64,000 bases of DNA. It comes from Branchipolynoe longqiensis. Lineage: Eukaryota > Annelida > Polychaeta > Phyllodocida > Polynoidae. Positions 55,720 to 64,000 of this stretch are shown in pieces. Positions within the stretch are counted from its first letter, which is position 1; the number at the start of each line of letters is the position of its first letter. The position numbers and the translations under genes were made by a program. The stretch lies in NCBI GenBank assembly GCA_030323885.1, contig CM059186.1, positions 173,793,047 through 173,857,046 on the forward strand, written 5' to 3'. The notes below the pieces were generated by a model, which had not been told where the DNA came from, ran no database searches, and saw only the letters and a program-made list of their open reading frames with translations.

Positions 55720-56262
55720 GTGCAGGGTTTCTACGGGGCCTGGAAAGTATTGAAACGCCTTCAACTTCATTTGCCTAATTCCAAGTCCTTGAAAAAGCCT
55801 TGAATTTGACCTATATGGGGTAATTAGTCTTGCAGGGATGAAAGATCTCCGCGATTTCGCGGATTTCCGGGATTCTTCCTGTAGGCCTCTACTGCAATCC
55901 CGCAGCACGATCAACGTATACTACTAATAAATTCTTCAAACGGCGCAGCATACATGCTTCAAACGGCGAAGCACTATCATCGTATACCAATACATATGAA
56001 AGCCGACTTCCAGGAATTTTCCGCGATTCCCTGACAATGCTAACCATATGGGAGAAAATCAGCATTTCCGCTTTTTTCCCTGGAGACCACTTTCATCCCT
56101 GATCTTGAAAAGACTTGAATTCCATTAAACTGTCCCCACTGATCTAAATTAGTCCGATATCACCATTCACCATTATTGTTTTTTTTCTTTGTGAAATCCA
56201 AATGAAAATAGTCTTGAATTCCTATCGAAAACAACCTTGAAAAGCCTTGAATTCCATATCTT
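55720..56262. repeat. Dispersed ccttgaa repeat, split by an M6 element
   Basis: cggggcctggaaagtattga to taattagtcttg (55832) resumes at 56102 (atcttgaaaagacttgaatt, aactgtccccactgatctaa). Compare 18234-18510, which is uninterrupted at this point. Confidence 0.8.
55833..56101. mobile_element. M6 TIR element with 6-bp duplication
   Basis: The ends are cagggatgaaagatctccgc and ccactttcatccctg. Flanking gtcttg (55827-55832) and atcttg (56102-56107) are a near-perfect 6-bp duplication, supported by the empty site at 18340. Only 269 bp. Confidence 0.9.
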
Positions 56263-56335
56263 CACATGTGTCCGCACCCTGGGTGTGGTACCAAGCTGCG
56301 CGCTAGTGGCCGCGGGGAGGTGGTGTGGTGGTGTG

Positions 56336-56663
56336 GTTGGTTGTTGGGAGTTTTATGTCCTGACAATATCTAAGGTCATATCAGGACGGGTACGGACTTG
56401 TGACAGTGTGCACTCATGGCGACTTTATAGTGCTGCCCGACTGGGCAACCAGACCACCTGCACCATGACTTGATGTCCCACTCAGTCACATTATCCTGCC
56501 ACTGAGCCAACCAATCCGCCCTTCATCCTATTAATGCCAAGCGCCAAGCTAGGAAGCGACAAGTATCAATTTTGTAAGTCATTTGTTTGACTCGCCCGGG
56601 AATCGAACTCCCGATCTCCCGCACGGGAGGCCTGCGCTCTACTGATTCGGCCACCGCGTCCGG
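56336..56663 (-). mobile_element. Full-length SINE, head type 1
   Basis: The tail is ggttggttgttgggagtttt. The head is very well kept: cgggaatcgaactcccgatc, cgcacgggaggcctgcgctc, attcggccaccgcgtccgg. Confidence 0.93.
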
Positions 56664-56850
56664 TGAGGAGGTGAGGAGGTGTAATGTAATGACGAGAAAC
56701 GCCTCGGCGGGCTGAGCGCGCTGTAACTTCCGCTACACATGCTCCATTACGAGGCACAGCGCGTGGCCGGATCGGCAGAGTGTGAATAGACCAGCGTGAA
56801 GCCTGCCTGCTCCCCGCCTCTTGGCAGCACTGCGCCACCCGCTAACGTAA

Positions 56851-58510
56851 AGGCCCTGTCACACTACGACGTTTCTCCCGGCGCGCCGCCAACGTGCAAG
56901 ATATTTGCTAGGGCTCGAGTCACGTCCAACTTTTCAGCATTGTGGGAGAAAATTCGACGGGTTGCAGCGTGCTAGTGGCATGTTGGTGGCGCGATATTGG
57001 CGTGCTAGTAGCGTGTCAATGCATACACACCCGCCACCAACACGTCACGACGCGCCGGCAACACGTCCCACGCGTCGAAAAATCTGTGTGTCTCTCTGTC
57101 TGTGTGTGTCTCTGTGTCTGTGTGTGTCTGTGTGTCTCTCTGTGTCTGTGTCTATGTATTTGTGTCTCTGTCTGTGTGTCTGTGTCTCTGTCTGTATCTG
57201 TGTCTATGTATGTGTTTCTGTCTGTGTCTGTGTATCTGTCTCTGACTGTGTGTCTCTGTGTGTGTCTCTGTGTCTGTGTGTGTGTCTCTGTGTCTGCATG
57301 TGTGTGTCTGTGTGTGTGTCTGTGTGTGTCTATGTGTCTCTGTGTATGTCTCTGTGTATGTGTGTGTGTCTCTCTGTCTGTGTGTGTGACTATGTGTCTC
57401 TCTGTCTCTGTGTCTGTATGTGTGTCTGTGTGTGTCTCTGTGTGTGTCTCTGTGTATGTCTCTGTGTATGTCTCTGTGTATGTGTGTGTCTCTCTGTCTC
57501 TGTGTGTGTCTCTGTGTCTGTGTATGTCTATGTGTCTCTCTGTCTATGTGTGTATCTGTGTCTGTGTGTGTCTCTGTGTGTTTGTGTCTCTCTGTGTGTG
57601 TGTGTGTATGTGTGTCTCTCTGTGTGTCTCTGTGTATGTGTGTGTGTGTCTCTGTGTATCAGTATGTGTGTATATGTGTCTGTGTGTGTGTGTCTGTGTG
57701 TGTGTCTCTGTGTCTCAGAGAGAGAGACAGAGGCACAGACACAGACACAGACAAACACAGGCAGACGGAGACAGAGACAGAGACAGAGACACAGCCATAG
57801 ACACATACAGAGACACATACAAAGACACACACACAGACACAGACAGAGACACAGACAGAGACACAGACAGAGACACAGCCATAGACACAGACAGAGACAC
57901 AGACATATACAGAAACAGAGACACATATAGAGACACAGACAGAGACACAGACAGATACAGAGAGACATAGACACATACACAGACACAGAGACATAGACAT
58001 AAACAGAGACAGAGACAGAGACACAGCCAGAGACACATACAGAGACACATACATAGACAGAGACAAAGACACAGAAAGAGACACAGACAGAGACACAGAC
58101 AGACACAGAGACACAGACACAGACACAGACACAGACAGATACACAGACAGAGACACACACAAAGACACAGACAGAGACACATACAGAGACAAAGACACAG
58201 AGACACAGACAGAGACACAGCGTTCCCCCGGCGCACCGCCAATGGGTATCGACGTGTTGATAACGCGTCCGTAACGCCCCCTCCAGCCCGTCGGCGCGCG
58301 TCGGGGCACGCCGAAAGTTTTGCGCAAGCACAAACCGATCGGCGCGACCCGACGCACCCTGACGCGCACCGACGTGTCCATTCACACGTTGCTATCACTC
58401 AACGTGTTCCGACGCACCGTTAACGCGCCGTTAACGTGTCCCGACGTTTCGACCAAAAAGGCAACTCGTCGACGTGCGTTGAGGAGAAACGTCGTAGTGT
58501 GACAGGGCCT
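56851..58510. mobile_element. Harbinger-like foldback element carrying a TG/CA palindrome
   Basis: The ends aggccctgtcacactacgac gtttctcc and ggagaaacgtcgtagtgtga cagggcct are perfect inverted repeats of about 28 bp. TAA lies directly outside both (56848-56850 and 58511-58513). The arms inside are GC-rich (cgcgccg, acgtgtcccacgcg). The centre is the strand-switching microsatellite 57085-58220. TAA with GGCCCTGT-type ends fits PIF/Harbinger. No transposase. Confidence 0.88.
57085..58220. repeat. Strand-switching TG.TCTG / CA.CAGA microsatellite
   Basis: The plus strand is T/G/C without long A runs to about 57717, then turns at ctcagagagagag into A/C/G repeats to 58220. Arms are about 630 and 500 bp. 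Frames of up to 342 codons over it are composition artefacts. Confidence 0.93.
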
Positions 58511-58647
58511 TAAACTACCAGGCTGGGGCACCGGGGTGCGGCCCTCCACACGTTAGACATGTGAGACTTATCGGCTGATCCCCCCCCCCCCCCTTCAACT
58601 CCACCACCACCCCCACCCACCCTCACCTTCTACTCCACTGACAGTCC

Positions 58648-58790
58648 GTGCGGAAGGTCGGCAGTTCGAATCGCAGCAGAGTCAAACCAGTGACTGATAG
58701 AATTGGCAGTTGTCGCTACCTAGCCTGGCGCTTGTCATTAATAGGATAGGACAAGGACTGGTTAGAACAGTACCAGGATAATGTGAATCA
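58648..58790 (+). mobile_element. SINE middle part
   Basis: From gtgcggaaggtcggcagttc to gtaccaggataatgtgaatc. The 3' end merges into a minisatellite made of gaatcaggtc words, which may have grown from the SINE sequence itself. Confidence 0.88.
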
Positions 58791-59265
58791 GGTCGTGAAG
58801 CATGTCGCGAATTAGATTGTGAATTAGGTCATGAATCAGATCATCAATCAGATTGTGAATTAGGTCACAAACCAGGTCACGAATCAGATTATGAATTATG
58901 TCATGAATCAGGGCATAAATCAGGTCACAAATCATATTGCGAATCAGGTCACAAATCAGATTGTGAATTATGTCATGAATCAAGTCACAAATCAGATTGT
59001 GAATTATGTCATGAATCTGGTTACAAATCAGATTAGTTATGATCAGGTCATGAATCAGGTCATGAATCAGATTGTGAATCAGATGGTGAATCAGATTGTG
59101 AATCAAGTCACAAATCAGATTGTGAATTATGTCATGAATCAGGTTACAAATCAGGTTAGTTATGATCAGGTTGTGAATCAGGTCACTAAGCAGATTGTGA
59201 ATCAGATTGTGAATCAGGTCATGAATCATCAGGTCATGAATTAGGTCACGAAAGCTGATAAAAAC
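58775..59265. repeat. ~15-bp minisatellite (gaatcaggtcatgaa)
   Basis: Units alternate gaatcaggtcatgaatcaga, ttgtgaattatgtcat and aatcaggtcacaaatcag. It ends about 125 bases before MRCK exon D. Confidence 0.93.
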
Positions 59266-59390
59266 AGCTCAGTGAGGTTGTTAATCGCCAACAAGCACTT
59301 TCAGATGAGTGTTACAGCGCGTCTCTTTCCCCTTCTGTCTGTGTCAGCCTGCTTGTGCATCACCAACTCTCCTTGTCATGTCACCCACAG

Positions 59391-59556
59391 AACCAGCTCA
59401 AGTACCCCGACGACATCACGGACGTGTCGGACGAGGCGAAAGACCTCATCGGACGCCTCATCTCTAGCCCCGACAAGCGCCTCGGGCAGAACGGCATCGA
59501 CGACTTCATGCAGCACCCCTTCTTCGAGACCCTGTCCTGGGACACCCTCCGAGAAC
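59391..59556 (+). CDS. MRCK: MRCK kinase exon D (C-lobe end)
   Basis: Encodes 55 full codons plus one base: NQLKYPDDITDVSDEAKDLI, GRLISSPDKRLGQNGIDDFM, QHPFFETLSWDTLRE. The conserved RLGQNGI-DF...HPFF stretch ends the kinase C-lobe and begins the AGC extension, and its Arg pairs with the APE Glu in this fold. The acceptor is cacccacag and the donor gtgagt after GAAC. It joins exon C as MNHE-NQLKYPDD, where human MRCK has MNHE-ERFQFPSH, so no exon is missing between them although they are 43.75 kb apart. The split codon continues in exon E. Confidence 0.96.
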
Positions 59557-59734
59557 GTGAGTGTACCCTGCCGTGTTGTCCGCCGAGCCGTGATGTCAGT
59601 CAGTGTACCGACGTGATCTAATACGAAACTGTAGTGTATTTGGGCAGTGGTTTATATTTGTGGGTTGCCAAGCAACGTGCGTCGAGTAGAGTGTGCGACC
59701 GTGTTAAGATGGTGCGAAAGTACGCTAGTTAATG

Positions 59735-60350
59735 ATTAGTAGATCACTAGGCAGTCGGAATTTAAGTTTTAAGTTATTGAATAATGGTGGGTAGTTAATG
59801 ATTAGTAGATCACTAGGCAGTCGGAATTCAAGTTTTAAGTTATTGAATAATGGTGGGTAGTTAATGATTAGTAGATCACTAGGCAGTCGGAATTCAAGTT
59901 TTAAGTTATTGAATAATGGTGGGTAGTTAATGATTAGTAGATCACTAGGCAGTCGGAATTCAAGTTTTAAGTTATTGAATAATGGTGGGTAGTTAATGAT
60001 TAGTAGATCACTAGGCAGTCGGAATTCAAGTTTTAAGTTATTGAATAATGGTGGGTAGTTAATGATTAGTAGATCACTAGGCAGTCGGAATTCAAGTTTT
60101 AAGTTATTGAATAATGGTGGGTAGTTAATGATTAGTAGATCACTAGGCAGTTGGAATTCAAGTTTTAAGTTATTGAATAATGGTGGGTAGTTAATGATTA
60201 GTAGATCACTAGGCAGTCGGAATTCAAGTTTTAAGTTATTGAATAATGGTGGGTAGTTAATGATTAGTAGATCACTAGGCAGTCGGAATTAAAGTTTTAA
60301 GTTATTGAATAATGGTGGGTAGCTAGCGAGCGATTAGTAGATCACTAGGC
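59735..60350. repeat. 66-bp tandem repeat, about 9 nearly identical units
   Basis: The unit is gggtagttaatgattagtag atcactaggcagtcggaatt caagttttaagttattgaat aatggt. Units differ by single bases (tcgg/ttgg, attc/atta), so the array is young. Diverged remnants follow at 60600-60760, suggesting an older, longer array. Confidence 0.96.
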
Positions 60351-60841
60351 AGTTGAAATTCAAGTTGAATTTTTTCTTGAAGATTTATTCTGCCTATCAT
60401 GGATAAGTCTGAATAGACTTGTTTTCACCATTAGACAGTTTGTCGATAGAAAGCCCAAACTTACACTTTTACCGACCCATGGGATTTTTAACCTCCCACA
60501 CCACATAGACATAGTATGAGAGCAACCGGCCTTTGATGATGCTGTAAGTTATACAAAGCGGTGGAAATCCAAATTGGCAGAGCTGGGGAGGGGGGGGGGG
60601 GCGAATAATGGTGGGTAGTTTACTAGGCAGTCGAAATTCAAGTTTTATGTTATTGAATAATGGTGAGAAATTAACGATTGGTATATGACTAGAATTCAAG
60701 TGATTGAATAATGGTGGGTAGTTTAAAGATTAGTAGATTAGTAGGCAGTCGAAATTTAAGATTGGTGCGTAATTATTCAATCAAATTTTCTCAAACCAGA
60801 TTTATCTGTGCTGACTTTTCACACACTCCTTATTGTAAGTA
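60351..60841. other. Intron with remnants of the 66-bp repeat
   Basis: The word ggtgggtagttt...aggcagtcgaaatt appears at about 60610 and 60713. A G run lies at 60586-60601. No gene was recognised. Confidence 0.5.
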
Positions 60842-61019
60842 CAGTAAAACCTCTCTAAATCGACCGACATTGGAACCGACTTTAATTGGTCCATTTAAGG
60901 AGGTGGTCGGTTTAGGGAGTTAGAATATGGTTACAATGGTATTGTTGGGACCCAAATAAAGCGATCGGTATAGGGGAGTGGTCGATCTGTGGATGTGGTC
61001 GGTTAGAGAGGTTTTACTG
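60842..61019. mobile_element. Tc1/pogo-type MITE, copy 2
   Basis: The ends are cagtaaaacctctctaaatc and ggttagagaggttttactg, flanked by TA (60840-60841 and 61020-61021). 178 bp. Close to 29053-29245 but with more symmetrical ends. Confidence 0.92.
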
Positions 61020-61028
61020 TACTCTAAT

Positions 61029-61780
61029 ACCGACCCACCCACGGGGAGGCTAAGGACTAACACGTGTACATATATGTGCATAAACAATACCTGTTTTCAT
61101 AGAGGTGGGAAATGAATTCACCAAAATCCAGCAAACGGAAACGGAAATAGCCCTCTATGGGTGCCGCCATTTGTAAACTCGTGTTGAATAACAGAATAAT
61201 CAAAATCCAGCAAACGGAAACGGAAATCGCTCGTTGAGCACACAGGGTGGACGACAGCGATTGGTTAATAATAGCCTATGGGTTTAATACCTTGATAATG
61301 CACCGCCGCAGAGTAGTGCATGCTGAATCGAGGAACAACTACACTGGTCTCTCCCTACAAATCTTCCATATATGGTCTGATGACGTCACCGGGACCAGTC
61401 TATGTGTTCCTCCATGCTACTCTGCAGTGAGGCTGTCAAGGCATTAAGTCCATAGGCCCAATTGATGGTATTCGGGGTCAGCGATTGGTTAATAATATAT
61501 CAAAACAAATGTACGCTGCCATAGAATTTGGCAATACGCGCACTGAAAACTTAGATTTTATTCAAAATTAAAAGAAATAAAGGACAATTTGGCATAAACA
61601 TGGATGCACAAATGCAATAATAATAGTTTATTCCACAGAAACGACGGCCGTATTCGATTATCGCGACAGCGACTCGGATCACCCGAGTTGCTAGAATTTG
61701 AAATCGAACACCGCGAGTGGAGTAAAAAAATACACGTGCCATCATAAAATACTTTGCTGTTATATCGGGGGGTCGGTCCT
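61029..61780. repeat. Repeat R-ACCGACC, longer copy with a foldback inside
   Basis: It begins taccgacccacccacgggga, ggctaaggactaacacgtgt and ends ggggtcggtcctaagcattg, a weakly inverted pair. The interior has two copies of aaaatccagcaaacggaaac (61124 and 61202), a ~186-bp palindrome and the segment shared with 37590. A shorter copy is at 61885-62140. Confidence 0.65.
61274..61459. repeat. Imperfect ~186-bp palindrome
   Basis: Left arm cctatgggtttaataccttg, gcagagtagtgcatg, aggaacaac...actggtct. Right arm agaccagt reversed as gaccagtctatgtgttcctc, catgctactctgc, gtcaaggcattaagtccata. It may be a separate foldback element, nested in the surrounding repeat. Confidence 0.7.
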
Positions 61781-61884
61781 AAGCATTGCTTATTCATATT
61801 AATATAATATAACCTCCGGGAACTAATTCATGTGCTAAAATACTGCGCAATAGTCATATAATATACTCCACTAGTAATAGAATA

Positions 61885-62140
61885 CCGACCCCCCCAAGGA
61901 GGAGGCTAAGGACTAACACGTGTACATACATAAACAATACCCACACTCATAGAGGTGGAACATAAAATCACAAAAATCCAGCAAATGGAAACGGAAATCG
62001 CTCATCGAACTTCGCTACGCAGCATACAGGGTAGGCAAGCAACAGCGATTGGTTAATAATATACTCATGTTGATAAATAAATAAATAAATAATTTTCCGA
62101 GCATTTAGCGGGGGTCGGTCCTAAGCATTGTTTATTCATA
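61885..62140. repeat. Repeat R-ACCGACC, shorter copy
   Basis: Starts taccgacccccccaaggagg, aggctaaggactaacacgtg. It holds aaaatccagcaaatggaaac and cagcgattggttaataatat, and ends ggggtcggtcctaagcattg. It lacks the palindrome. Confidence 0.75.
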
Positions 62141-62211
62141 TTTTGATAGTATTATAATGTAGTCGTATATATAAGGTAATAGTAGTAGTAAAGTCAACTG
62201 AACTAGTAATA

Positions 62212-62544
62212 CAGGGAAGAAAGATCTCCGCCATTTCGCGGATTTCCGCCAATTTTTATATTTATCGATTAACGTTACACAAATCAATCAGGATCAGTTG
62301 CTTAGTCTGTTCTTATATGACCTTAAATGGTGTTAGAACATAAAACCCAAGCAAGAGTTAGGCATGGGCGATAACATAGTCACAGCAATGATAGTTGAAG
62401 CGTGACTTCCGATATATTTCCGCCATTCCGTGACAGTGCTAATCCTATGGGGGGAAATCCGCGTTTTCACGGAAATTCGCCGTTGGTTTAATAATTTCGA
62501 CTTGAGTTCCGTGGTTTTTTTGCCTGAAACCACTTTCATGCTTG
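62212..62544. mobile_element. M6 TIR element with exact 6-bp duplication GTAATA
   Basis: The ends are cagggaagaaagatctccgc and ccactttcatgcttg. GTAATA occurs at 62206-62211 and 62545-62550. The interior keeps the SINE-tail-like tatatgaccttaaatggtgt, tagaacataaaaccc segment. No amplified internal repeats, so this resembles the ancestral form of the family. Confidence 0.92.
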
Positions 62545-63059
62545 GTAATAGCAGGTTAAAACCAAACCAGAGTTAAATCAACCGCCCAAATAGATCTCAG
62601 TTACACAAAGTACTCGCTAATTCAATTATGCATATTTATTTTTGCTAATTGTGTAGATTATTTAAATACCTGTGGCTGGAAGACCAGTATGCGTCGGCGT
62701 TGAAAAATTATGTAAATTCAGAAGAACGATCCACATTTTGCCAAATATAAAAGTAGAAAAGGACCACGGACGTGTGAATGAGCATCGCAGAAAATGCTGA
62801 TGTTGGTTATAAAAAAAAAATTTAATTTAAATTTAAAAACATTTAAAAATCTTCTTTTTTTTTTTTTCAAATGTAACTTAAATCATAAACATAAAAGCTC
62901 ACAAAATCCCGAACCCCGTCTAATATATATTGAGTGCGCTTACCATTGGTAGTCTATTTAATAGACTCGGAACTCGGTGAGTATTTGCATGCTCGTCTAT
63001 CACTTCCGGTTTGGTTTCGAACCACATTGACCTATATTTGAAACCTTTTCCGGTTGCAG
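62545..63059. other. Intron sequence before exon E
   Basis: A/T-rich (poly-A and poly-T near 62811-62870). No repeat family was recognised. The 3' part leads into the exon E acceptor (ccttttccggttgcag). Confidence 0.4.
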
Positions 63060-63142
63060 GTGCATCTCCTTACGTCCCAGAAGTCTCCAGTCCCACAGAT
63101 ACCTCAAATTTTGACGTCGATGAAACCGACTTCAGACCAAAC
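63060..63142 (+). CDS. MRCK: MRCK kinase exon E (AGC tail)
   Basis: Two bases complete the split codon with exon D (C plus GT, Arg), then 27 codons: ASPYVPEVSSPTDTSNFDVD ETDFRPN. The PYVPEVSSPTDTSNFDVD wording is nearly invariant in MRCK proteins and contains the NFD motif of the AGC C-terminal tail that folds over the N-lobe. The acceptor is ttttccggttgcag; the donor is AAC before gtaagt. The continuation toward the turn/hydrophobic motif and coiled coil lies beyond the window. A (GT) microsatellite starts 20 bases after the donor. Confidence 0.95.
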
Positions 63143-63162
63143 GTAAGTCCACCTATTGAGGG

Positions 63163-63183
63163 TGTGGGTGTGGGTGTGGGTGT

Positions 63184-63238
<55 letters not shown>

Positions 63239-64000
63239 TGAGTGTGTTTGTGTGTGAGTGTGTTCCTGAGTGTTCCTGAGTGTTCCTGAGTGTGTGTGTC
63301 CAGGTGTAAATATGGGTGTGTGTAAGTGTGTGTAAATATGTGTGTGTGTAGGTGTGTGTAAATATGGGTAGTGTAGGTGTGTAAATGTTGTGTGTGTAGG
63401 TATGTGTCTGTGAGTCAGTGAAGGAGTCATTAAGTGAGAGTGCATGTAGGTGGGTGTCTGTATGAGTGAGTGTGAGCGAGTGAGTGAGTGTGCGTGATTG
63501 TGTGAGTGATTGTGAGTGAGCGAGCGAGTGAGTGAGTGCATGTAGGTGGGTGTCTGTATGAGTGAGTGTGTGTGAGCGAGTGAGTGAGTGAGTAAGTGTA
63601 GGAGGGTATCTGTGAGTGTGAGTGATTGTGTGAATAAGCGAGCGAGTGAGTGCATATAGGTGGGTGTATGTATGAGTGAGTGTGATTGAGTGAGTGAGCG
63701 TGAGTGAGTGCATGTATGTGTGTCTGTGTGAGTGAGTGAGTGAGTGAGTGAGTGAGTGAGCGAGCGCAAGTGAGTGAGTGCATGTAGGTGGGTGTCTGTA
63801 TGAGTGAGTGAGTGTAGGTGGGTATCTGTGAGTGAGTGATTGTGTGAGTGAGCGAGTGAGTGAGTGCATGTAGGTGGGTGTCTGTATGAGTGAGTGTGAG
63901 TGAGCGAGTGAGTGAGTGCGAGTGAGTGAGTGCATGTATGTGTGTGTCTGCATGAGTGAGTGAGTGAGTGAGTGAGTGAGTGAGTGAGTGAGTGAGTGAG
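63163..64000. repeat. GT then GAGT/GTGA array to the window end
   Basis: ggtgtgggtgtgggtgtgtg runs into pure (GT) to 63235, then gtgttcctgagtgttcctga. From about 63410 a ~75-bp higher-order unit (gtgcatgtaggtgggtgtct gtatgagtgagtgtgagcga) alternates with (gagt) runs. The array continues past the window. Confidence 0.93.

Noticed and set aside
56560..56663. tRNA gene at the well-preserved SINE head
   Set aside because: The tRNA-like part continues into the SINE body and recurs in more than 15 copies.
56905..57970. Open frames of 341-342 codons rich in Val, Cys, Ser, Leu and others on the opposite strand
   Set aside because: They are translations of the TG/CA microsatellite palindrome in several frames at once.
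63104..63953. 221-266-codon minus-strand frames rich in His, Thr, Leu and Ser
   Set aside because: Antisense of GT/GAGT repeats and of MRCK exon E.

Overview
This is a eukaryotic (animal) genomic window dominated by intron. The only host gene I can support is a plus-strand MRCK-type kinase (myotonic dystrophy kinase-related CDC42-binding kinase). Five phase-compatible coding exons (4658-4753, 14238-14480, 15438-15638, 59391-59556, 63060-63142) encode 263 consecutive codons, from the alphaC helix through HRD, DFG and the PDYISPE segment to the start of the AGC C-terminal tail. The glycine loop and catalytic Lys lie upstream of the window; the coiled coil and C1/PH/CNH/CRIB regions expected of this family lie downstream. 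The introns are about 9.5, 0.96, 43.8 and 3.5 kb. The organism looks like a marine invertebrate. A mollusc or other lophotrochozoan is my inference from the kinase wording and from a LINE 3' end resembling tails I associate with molluscs; the sequence alone does not prove it.

The introns are an unusually dense store of mobile DNA. (1) A tRNA-headed SINE family has more than 20 copies in both orientations, sometimes nested, with two different tRNA-like heads on one body. (2) Two complete copies and one remnant of a ~0.5 kb non-coding LTR element have 182-bp LTRs, a primer-binding site complementary to tRNA-His and a polypurine tract; each LTR carries a 72-nt tRNA-like Pol III promoter. (3) Many short inverted-repeat DNA elements fall into families with different target duplications: TA, TTAA, TTA/TAA, 4 bp, 6 bp and 9 bp. 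One TAA-flanked element carries a 1.1-kb strand-switching TG/CA microsatellite palindrome. (4) A decayed DIRS-like tyrosine-recombinase retrotransposon lies at about 21.2-25.9 kb on the minus strand. (5) LINE 3'-end fragments occur at 10.75-11.56 kb and 17.7-18.2 kb.

Tandem repeats make up much of the rest: long minisatellites near 4.9-6.9, 7.7-9.3, 14.8-15.4, 19.4-20.1, 26.9-28.7, 29.4-30.5, 32.9-34.5, 52.1-53.5, 58.8-59.3 and 59.7-60.4 kb, plus TG, CT and tetranucleotide arrays. Several lie very close to MRCK exon borders. The long open frames over these arrays are compositional artefacts. No rRNA, genuine tRNA gene, CRISPR array or bacterial gene organisation was seen.

The best candidate for something undescribed is the tRNA-bearing miniature LTR element at 4031-4531 and 31493-31999. 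It resembles plant Cassandra, but with a tRNA-like instead of a 5S-rRNA-like promoter.
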